Part shown: piece after piece, positions 20,991-28,881 of the stretch
Numbering within the stretch: position 1 is the stretch's first letter
Layout of the letters: each line of letters starts with the position of its first letter
Source of the DNA: Ephemerocybe angulata
Lineage: Eukaryota; Basidiomycota; Agaricomycetes; Agaricales; Psathyrellaceae
Assembly: GCA_013368325.1 (NCBI GenBank)
Contig: JAACJK010000250.1
Coordinates: 1-28,881 of the forward strand
Direction of reading: 5' to 3'
DNA: 28,881 nt
The notes under the pieces: generated by a model
Seen by the model: the letters and a program-made list of their open reading frames with translations, nothing else
Databases searched by the model: none
What the model was told of the DNA's origin: nothing
Program-made: the position numbers and the translations under genes

Positions 20991-22408
20991 ATGACCGAAG
21001 GTATGTACAATCCGGCCCTCTGGTTTCCACAGATGAATCGCACTGGGCTCTGAGGCAATCCACGTTGATGCCATGCACTACACTTTACGGAGTGGCGGCC
21101 TAGAAAACCGTTAACTGACTGCTCTACCTGCTGGATGGAAAAAACGTTGCTAACTGACAGTCTCTGCACGCAGCGGTTTCTAACGATGCGACGGAGCTCC
21201 AAGCACTGCTCCAAACAATGACCTCCAGTATAACAGCTTCTCGAACATCCCTCAAGTCATTTATGGAAGAGTCAGTGTCCGTCCTCCCGTTTTCAACTCA
21301 CGTTCTAAAAGCTTACCGCGACAGCCCCCAGTCGCTAGATTTTGCGGACGGCATCTCCCTTCTTTCCCTCAAGCACAACGTTCTCATATCCTACCTGAGA
21401 ACACTCGCCCTCCTTTCTGCTCGTCGCGCCCTCGGCCATAGCTTGGAAGACCGGAAACAGCCAACCCTTCCCTTTAGCGATGTTGACCGAGACGTTCGCG
21501 GTGATGAGGCAGGCGATCTCGTCGATTCCATGATCGAAGGCCGTGTCATTCTCGAAAAGGCCGATGCACTAGAAGGCCGCATGCGATATCAAATCGAAAA
21601 GCTGCTCAAGACAGCAGAGCAGGCCGCTGACGCCGATCTCGTCACGAACGGTATGTCTCCGTCTGTCTCTCGAAACTGTGCTGTGCCTCATTGCATCTCA
21701 GATCCTTTGGCGTTCAAGCCCAATCCCCAAAACCTTGTTGACAACGGCGACGACGACGGATCTGACCAGGATGACGATAAGAGCAGGAATGCAAATGGCG
21801 ACGCTATCTATCGACCTCCTCACCTTGCCCCCGTCCCGTACATCGAGAAGTCAAGCAAAGGACGCCGGGAGCGTCCACCGATTCCTTCGGCTCTCGCAAC
21901 GCTGCAGCAAGACCCCAGTCGTCCTCACGTCGAGTCCTCCACTGGGCTCGGTGGGATGCCCTCTCTCGCCTCAGGACGAGCGAAGCATCTCAAGAGAATC
22001 ACTGAATACGAGGAGGAGAACTTCACTCGTCTCATGATGAAGAAAACGGACGCTAAGCGTCGCGCGAGGGATGAAGAAGATCTCGCCCTTGGGGGTGATT
22101 TGGCAGACAATGGCCCTGGAAACAGGCGACGCAGAGCCGGTGGTTTGGAAGATGAATTCGGTGATATCTTCCGCAGTGTTCACCGTGTCAACCAACCCGG
22201 TCAGGGCGACGGGTATGACGAACTCAGGAAGAAGGGCAAAAAGCAAGACATACTCTCGCGCAGCAGAGACGATGTTGTTGGTAGAAAACGGGACAATGTT
22301 CCTGAGTCGGATGGTGAGGAGGGCGGCGGGCGATATATGCGGAAGCGCACTCGCTTTGACTTGGAAGCGAAGAGTGCAAAGAAAAAGCTTCTCAAGCGGA
22401 AGAAGTAG
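20991..22408 (+). CDS. LCP5: Lcp5/neuroguidin, Sas10/Utp3/C1D-family ribosome-biogenesis factor
   Basis: U3 snoRNP-associated nucleolar protein needed for 18S rRNA processing. 397 residues in three exons: a 10-nt first exon (ATGACCGAAG), intron 21001-21173, exon to 21650, intron 21651-21701, last exon to the stop at 22408; clean frame. Seen: the Sas10/C1D helical domain with GISLLSLKHNVLISYLRTLA and RVILEKADALEGRMRYQIEK; the conserved LAFKPNPQNL; then IYRPPHLAPVPYIE; EENFTRLMMKKTDAKRRARD followed by EEDLALGG; and a Lys/Arg-rich nuclear C-terminus (RKRTRFDLEAKSAKKKLL). Order and length fit fungal Lcp5. The first intron, 173 nt, is three times longer than others here. Confidence 0.92.
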
Positions 22409-22777
22409 ATTCATTTGCGTATTACATTACTATAGGTGGCGTAGCTTTGTTGTTTCTGCTATGCCAACACAGTGGCTCTGAAGGTGTACTTCTGCCCTCA
22501 TTGTCTACTGTGCGGGAACAATGAAATCCAATTGTTCTCTATATTCCCACGGTCAGTAATTTATGATGATTGGTGTACAAAGAAAGGATCTCCCACAGGT
22601 TTGATCTCTGAGGCCATGTTCGGTGCATCCAAAGTAACCATAATGGCTGCCTGCAGGCAATTCAGCGCTTGCCACCTGCCACTTCACCAACGCTGTCTCT
22701 GGAAGACGCGTTTCCCCCTTTTTTCTATCCTTTTCTCCTTTCTTTTCCTCATTTCATTTCGCTTTCACGGTTGAACC
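22409..22777. other. Intergenic region with pyrimidine-rich promoter
   Basis: LCP5 3' region followed, at about 22710-22770, by a strongly CT-rich tract (TTTTTTCTATCCTTTTCTCC and onward), the usual appearance of a fungal promoter or leader just before the ATG at 22778. No gene seen. Confidence 0.5.
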
Positions 22778-24262
22778 ATGCCAGAAATAACGACCTCATC
22801 AACGTACCCCCTTGTATTCCTACGGTGCCGGACGATTGCCTTCTGTGAGTGCCACTTAAAGACTCTCCTCCGCTATCTCTGACCTTCATCTTCAGGTGCC
22901 ATAGCGTTCTTTAGTTTTATCTGGGTCATCTTGTTGTGCATAGTCCTTTACTTGCAATGGGAACTCATGGATCGGCCATATCGTAAGTACCCGTCTGAAT
23001 GTGCCTTTAAAACAGTGTTATATCTGGAAAAAAAAAACTCTAGAATCTATCCTCATGGTCATGCTGGCTGTCGACACGATTACGGCTATACTTCTCCTAG
23101 TTTTGTGAGTACCTGCTTCACCGTCCCATGTCCCTCCTTGCAAAGTCTAATTAAGATCGTTGGTCAAGACTCAACCGGAAATTTCGAGCATGGCTAGATG
23201 CAGCTCGCATTCTCTTTCTTCTCGCCGCTCATTTAGGTACCTTTTTTATCATGTATATTGGTTGAAAAGTCCTGACAGAAGTTCTTCTTCAGGCGTAGCT
23301 GCAGCATTTGCGCATTGGAGCCCAGGATTCTCGTGTCCCCAACCAAGTGAGTAACAATATCATGCATTATGTCAGAGAAATGCTAATTGCGATGCTAGGC
23401 CGGGATGATCAGGCAGTCTGCAAGATGCTCATCCTTTACATCCTTATCTCGAGTTGGGCCCTTCCCGCTCTCAGTACGTCTACCTTCTTCTGGGTCAATG
23501 CTCTGCGAGCTGACCGTTAGTTCTGTTCTCGCAGTTGCCATATACTCCGGCGGCTTGGGTGTTATGGCGATTCACCGGTGGCGTCACTTCCGCGCGAAAG
23601 TCATTGTTATCGACGACCTCGAGCGAGACTCGTTCGAGAAGAAGCGCGATCTGCATATGTCGCAGCAATCGAGCTTCATACAGGTTCCACTTTCCACAGG
23701 TTCCTCTCCGATGCCGACACCCATTGCTTCGAGGTTCTCCACCACACAGACTGTCCCTCCCAATCAATTCACGCTGATGCAGTCACCCCCCAATCGTTTC
23801 TCCAACACACAATCTACACCTCCTTATCGTTCATCCACCAATCTTACAACCCCTCCGACCCAAAGGTCAGCTCCGCAGAGCCTGATGATACCTCCGAACC
23901 AGTTCTCGATGGTGGCCCAGACGCCGACATCTGTTGACTTTTCCAGCTACTACCTCCCATCTCCAATTCGCGCTTCACCAGCAGCGACACCCAGCTCCTC
24001 AAGCTTCTTTAACACGCCAAACCCTTACAACTACGTGGTCCCTTCCCCATCAACTGCCTATACTAATTACGCGGTTCCACCTCTTCCTCCCCACTGGGTC
24101 TCCAACCCACCTCCAAGAAGCCGGCACTACTCATATTCAACGACCCTTCACGAAACCATTCCCGAGGAGGAATCGAGCATTAGCAGCCTTCCCTATACTG
24201 AAAAGCGCGCTTCGACTCGCCTATCCAAGCCTTCTCCTACGAGTAGGATGCCTTCTCTCTAA
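22778..24262 (+). CDS. Four-helix membrane protein with long polar C-terminal tail
   Basis: Start MPEITTSSTYPLVFLRCR at 22778. Seven exons with short introns (22849-22897, 22983-23044, about 23103-23177, 23239-23293, 23343-23393 and 23475-23534), clean throughout. Four hydrophobic segments: AIAFFSFIWVILLCIVLYL, SILMVMLAVDTITAILLLVL, ARILFLLAAHLGVAAAFAHW and MLILYILISSWALPALIAIY. A basic stretch (HRWRHFRAK) then begins a cytoplasmic-type tail of about 220 residues, rich in Pro, Ser, Thr, Asn and Gln, with repeated PPNQF/PPNRF units and an acidic ETIPEEESS near the end. The topology resembles MARVEL-like four-span proteins, but I see no diagnostic motif, so the family is unassigned. The tail is probably disordered and a target for phosphorylation. 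Confidence 0.75.
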
Positions 24263-24669
24263 GAGACCCTTTCCATTCCTCACTGGCAGCGCTCTTCCTT
24301 CGCATGGACAATGAAATGTATTGCTACAATTGGATACTGTAAATAATCTGTAATCTGTACAATGAACGACTTCAAAGCATTACGACTTCCGCTACACTAT
24401 GCACATGCTGAAACCGCGCCGCAATTTCTAGCACCGAGATCCTAAAATATTCTCAGCGAGCCACCAGACGCGGCGAGACGACGAGATCACCGCCGCAGGG
24501 GAGTATATCAGGGCACAGCCTTTTCGGACCTGTGAAGCCATCACACGTACGATCGACCCGCACTCAACTTCAGCCTGAGACGTCCCCTTCCTCCACTCAC
24601 GCCCTCCAAGAGCGACGGGCTACCGACTCTGCAATCGGAGCTCTATAATATCCGGGGTTCAAATAGAAG
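24263..24669. other. Intergenic region before the Ist1-TBC gene
   Basis: 3' region of the membrane-protein gene, then probable promoter (GAGTATATCAGGG near 24500) and leader of the next gene. A GGGGTTCAAAT at 24654-24664 looks like a tRNA T arm but lacks the paired stem; no RNA gene is supported. Confidence 0.5.
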
Positions 24670-27600
24670 ATGACCGCTCTACCATGGGAACCCACCAGTC
24701 TCAAGGTACAGACCGCCCACTTTCGGTATCTTATAGTGCATTGAACGCCCTCTCTCCGCAATCTGCAGGCCCACCTCCGATATACCACTCAGAGACTGGG
24801 GCAGCTCCAGGGCAAGCTTGATAACGTTGGAAACATCACGAGGAAAGACATTGCAACTCTGCTGCAGCAAGGCAACGTCGGATTAGCTCGCGCGAAGGCT
24901 CAAAAGCTCATCCAAGAAGATGCACATGGAGACCTTCTGGAGATTCTTGAAATGGAGGTGGCTTTGCTACTTGAGCATTTCAACGAAATGGACACAAAGT
25001 GAGATTCATTGGATACTGCACTGTCGTCACCAGCCTCACAATTGTGTCGGATCAGCCTGGAGCCCACTCCCCTCCTGAGTGAAGCGATCGCGAGTATTAT
25101 CTATGCTGGGCCGCATGCGCACTGCAAAGGTAGAGTGGAGATTCGTTCTGTGGGGCCAAAGGATGCTGACAGAATCTGTTTTGTAGAGTTGGACGCGGTC
25201 CGCAGTACTCTCATTCAGCGGTTTGGGCCCGATTTTGCTCGCGCTGCCACCACCAACAGAGAGAACTATGTCCCGATTCGTGTCTTAAGGATCCTGAACG
25301 CACCTCTACCGTCTGCGACCCTCCTCAACCGATATTTGGCAACTGTCGCGCGGAGCTATGGAGTCAACTGGCTTCCTGATCCCGAACGTCACGATATGTA
25401 TGGCGGTCATTTCATGAGTCGAATCTATCCTGATCACCCTCACTTTCAATAGTGTCAACGTCCTTTCTGAGGTCCTGAACTCCGAAATCTCTGCAGAAGT
25501 CGATCTTGACAGGCTGCGAAAGTACTGTGTCTATGGTGAGTTGCGATGGCATAGCCGATCTCGTCAATGGTCCTTTTCACTAAACTTCCACGGAAGGTCT
25601 TCCTGATGAGCCTTCTTGGCTTCGCCCCCGTATCTGGAAGTGAGTGTCACGACGCCGTCTATTTGTCTGCCATGGTACTTACCCCAAGGCACCAGGCTCT
25701 TCTTCGGTATTTTGCCAGCAAAGCAATCCGAATGGTCTTCTGAAATTACGAAACAGAGGGACTGCTACTATGTAAGCAGATGGGTCTTCAGAGCCAAAAG
25801 TGATGCGGTGTCTCAATGCCCTCTTAGGACTTGGTCAAACGGTTGTTGAACCCTATGAGGGTTTCGAAGAGAAGGAAGAGCCTGAAGCGGAAGCGCTTGA
25901 CGAAGCCTTGCTGAACATCTTCAAGCACATCTCGCGGATTCCTCGAGAGATGTTCTCTCACCTCGCGGAGGCCCTGAAACCTTCGAGGAGACACCAGTTT
26001 CAGCCTCCGCTAACCCCGATGTCAAATCGACCATGCTTTCGCCCTTGATCATCGCCTCAAGACTTACGGGAGAATGACACCGATAGCCAGGCCGATACAG
26101 CGCCCCTGAGATCACAATCTCCATCGACAACGAGCCGACACCTGGAATTTCACTCACTGGACTTCGATGAAGATGACGATGATGACAGCGACGACGACGA
26201 CGACGACGAAAGCGACAGCGATGGTGTGAGGTCAAAAAGGGACTTCGAAGACAATCATCGAGAAGAGGATATACAGCTTCGGCAACGCCCACCTGTGCAC
26301 TGCTCAGCCATTTTGCGCCTTCTCTTCATCCACGCATCCATTAACCCAGGAAAGCTTTCTCCTCACGTCCCGGCCCTTCTGGTCCCCTTTACAGTGCCCT
26401 TTGGCAGGAGGTTGAACCGGAAGATTTAGCCCATGTCGAGGCCGATACGTTCTGGTTATTCGAGGCGATTGTTTCCGAATTCTCTGAACTTGACGAAGAG
26501 GAAGGAGGCCAGAAGTGGATGGCTAGTTTTGACAGTGTCGTTGCATGGGCAGATCCTGAGCTGCATGAAAATCTGGTATGTCCAGTTCAGCTGAGACGAT
26601 CTGCATTCTCTTATTGTAATTCAGCAAATTAAAGGCCTACAGCCCGCTCTGCCTCACTACTCATAGTAGGTTCAATCCCTGTCCTCTCGAATCTCGATTA
26701 ACATTACGCCTTTACAGCCGCTGGCTCGCCCCTCTTTTGACCTACACGATTCCGGTACCGGGTATCTTCTTGATCTGGGACGCCATTTTCGCTCGACTTC
26801 CGAGGGAGCGCGACACCAATTATAAGTTGGACTTCCTAGTCGATGTGACGTCCGCTATGCTCATCTCGTGCGAAGACAGTTGTTGAGGTTAGTTACCCGT
26901 TGCTAGTCCCTTTGGTAAAGCTAACCGACCCCTTCACTAGTCTGGGCCAGACTTCAAGCAGCAACCTTTGGAATGATGAAGGTCTTGCCCCAGAACTAGT
27001 GGCACGTGAAGTCTCTGCCGACGACAACACGTTCTTGGATGGCATATCGCTCCTACAGGCATACCCTCTGACCTCCATCCAAGACGCCGAGCGAATTGTT
27101 CAAACCGCAAATGACCTCAATAACCGTCGGGAGATGGAGAAGCGTGCGGCCGAGGTGGCCCAGGCTCAACCAACGTTCGGTGCACGTTTGGCAACGTCGA
27201 TGTGGAAAGGGTTTACGAACCAACCTGACCCTGCCGATGATTCCCCTCCAAGCGATTCGGATCGTGACAAACGAGACGACGGCAACGAGACGGAAAGGCC
27301 TGCTCAGGCTTCTACTTTTAACCTGACGTCCGTCTTAGGCGGACTCAGACCGAAACCTCAAGCCCCCGTTCCCGCACCAGATGCGACAACGGCAGCGCCT
27401 TCTCAGCCTATTGGAGCGTCGGCAGCCGCCGGATTCTGGAACTACGCCGGGAAACTCAAGGATTCCGATACGGTCGCGACACTTGCAAAGGTTGGCACCA
27501 ACTGGCGCGCGAAGGCTGCAACGGTCGGGTCCCAGTGGGGTCGCAATAGCATCTCCGTCAGCAATAACGGTCAGTCCTCTTCAATATCTCAACGTTTGAG

Positions 27601-28881
27601 CGGAGGTTCCGATCACAGACCTGAATTTGGAACTGGAGATAGGCGAGATACGTTCGTGACCGACGCGCGGAGAGATTCTTCACCTCGACCGTATTTCACG
27701 TCGCCGACCTTTCAAGACACTGCTCCAGGATACTATAGCTCAAGCTCAAACACTTCGTCCTCTATAACGTCTTCTCCAACCAGTCCCGCCGACTCTCACC
27801 ATAACGACTCAATAGTAAAGAAAACCAAGACTCTTCTATCTATTGCATCGAAATCACCAACTACGGTCATCTCGAAGCGATCCCCAAGACCCCTCCTTCT
27901 CAATTCTGCTGCTCCTATGACATCCCCGGCACACATACGCTCAGGAAGCGATCGTTTGAAGACACCAGATTCTTCAGAATGGGCCGAGGTTGTAAAGATG
28001 AAGAGGGATTACATGCATCGGCATTCTCAATCCTCCCACTCTGTCTCCTCCCTCTCCCCATCCGATGCGATTAAATCAAATCGTTCTGACTGGGACTCCG
28101 ATACTGGTAGTCGAGTTGTCCCGTTGAACCGCCGCTCAGTGTCACCAATGGCGCCCAGTTACCGAATCAATTCGAGACCTTCTTCGAGCTACACTCCAAC
28201 CAAAAGCCCAATGAGTCCTCCTGGCGGCAATCTTACGAGATTAGCACCGCAGCGAACTTTGTCACCTCAGCCGGGCCTTTCGGACGAACCTCAGCTTGGG
28301 GATACGATGAAACAAGCGCCCGAATCGCTAATGGGGAGAAGCTCTGAAGTCCCAAAAGAAAACCACGGAGAAGAGCCAGGTCCGCACAAACAATTCATCG
28401 CCGCGAGGACCGGAACGCTGGAAGAGACATCTGATTCCTCCTGGCAGCCCAATCAAATCTCCCGAGCTCCCCGTGTACGGTCCAAGAAGTACCCCCAGAG
28501 ACCCGCAAACCTTCAGATTAGGGATTCGGCGTATCCCAAAGGCCGGACCTCGATCGAGCAGAAGACACCTTCTCCCTCCCGATTAACGGTAGACTGGCCC
28601 ACTGAAGACCCCGAGGTCACAGTTACGCCGAGGGCAAGCAGCTTTGAGCCTGCCAAGGACGAGTCGACCCCCATGCGTTCAGTCTCTCCGCGATTGCGAC
28701 GCACCACCAGCAGGGACCGCCAGAGGAAAGCGTCAGCGGACGGACTGGACGGACCACCCAGAAAACTCTCCTCCGCTAGTGTTCGATCCCGCAAAGTTTC
28801 CGCTGGAGAAGACTCAAAGCGATATCGTCGCGAGAGTGCAGCGCATGAAGGAGATGATGAAGGTTACGACGACTTGCTCAG
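24670..28881 (+). CDS. Ist1-domain / degenerate TBC-domain fusion protein (incomplete at window end)
   Basis: First part, 24670-25396: Ist1-type ESCRT-III regulator, with MTALPWEPTSLKAHLR, QRLGQLQGKLDN, TRKDIATLLQQGNVGLARAK, LIQEDAHGDLLEILEMEVAL and SEAIASIIYAG, ending YGVNWLPDPERHD. Splicing 25399-25452 (AT|GTATGG to AATAG|T) continues in frame into a TBC-type protein: VDLDRLRKYCVYGLPDEPSW, LRPRIWKLFFGILPAKQSEW, ILRLLFIHASINPGKLSPHV, DTFWLFEAIVSEFSELDEEE, PALPHYSYRWLAPLLTYTIP, ISLLQAYPL and SMWKGFTNQ. A very long Ser/Pro-rich tail follows (WAEVVKMKRD, SDWDSDTGSRVVPLNRRSVS), running off the window near GDDEGYDDLLS. The usual TBC YxQ glutamine is absent, so Rab-GAP activity is doubtful. Frame breaks lie near 25849, near 26000, near 26050-26230 and near 26367 (C run). 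Ist1 lacks its usual C-terminal tail. A pair of closely spaced separate genes cannot be excluded. Confidence 0.75.

Noticed and set aside
24610..24665. tRNA-like stretch with CCGACTCTGCAATCGG and GGGGTTCAAAT
   Set aside because: The T-arm stem does not pair, the anticodon loop would be 8 nt, and no acceptor stem can be formed.
25399..25452. Unspliced end of Ist1 at the TAG 25450-25452
   Set aside because: A consensus intron removes it and restores a conserved frame; kept as an alternative in the fusion entry.

Overview
The window is nuclear DNA of a filamentous fungus, almost certainly a basidiomycete of the Agaricomycetes. The support is dense genes on both strands, many short GT-AG introns of about 42 to 70 nt, and protein families typical of mushroom-forming fungi (DUF6589, tandem-cupredoxin cell-surface protein, basidiomycete-type Sog2 and Ist1/TBC proteins). 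There is no sign of bacterial operons, CRISPR or rRNA.

Layout. 279-3397 (+): leucine-rich-repeat protein Sog2 of the RAM kinase pathway. 3398-6320: repeat-rich, mostly non-coding, with a 0.75-kb inverted-repeat element (3463-4208), a 100-bp minisatellite (4475-4775) and a purine-rich degenerate repeat (4890-5095). 6321-10651 (+): Pan2, catalytic subunit of the Pan2-Pan3 deadenylase. 10686-11236 (-): PDCD5/TFAR19-family protein. 11581-12737 (-): secreted, probably GPI-anchored double-cupredoxin protein. 13041-14323 (-): zinc-finger plus T5orf172 (GIY-YIG-like, Mug113) protein. 14483-18055 (+) and 18063-20143 (-): a tail-to-tail pair made of a DUF6589 protein and a RecQ-like DEAH helicase, the most unusual cargo here. 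20312-20830 (-): small proline-rich orphan. 20991-22408 (+): Lcp5/neuroguidin, a ribosome-biogenesis factor. 22778-24262 (+): four-helix membrane protein with a long polar tail. 24670 to the window end (+, incomplete): an apparent fusion of an Ist1 (ESCRT-III regulator) domain to a degenerate TBC (Rab-GAP-like) protein.

Most genes are unrelated housekeeping functions: cell polarity (Sog2), mRNA decay (Pan2), ribosome assembly (Lcp5) and endosomal sorting (Ist1/TBC). Two things stand out. The DUF6589/helicase pair, whose stop codons are only 7 nt apart, is a candidate mobile or genome-conflict module. A 12-base motif, GATAGGGGCRAT, lies in the same orientation upstream of three genes.

Caution: at least six of the genes (SOG2, PAN2, PDCD5, cupredoxin, T5orf172, Ist1-TBC) and the 5' half of the DUF6589 gene contain single-base frame breaks. 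Several sit in homopolymers and most look like lost bases. Because essential genes are affected, unpolished long-read sequence is the likeliest cause, so exon chains given here are read through those breaks. The helicase, the 20312 gene, LCP5 and the four-helix membrane gene read cleanly.
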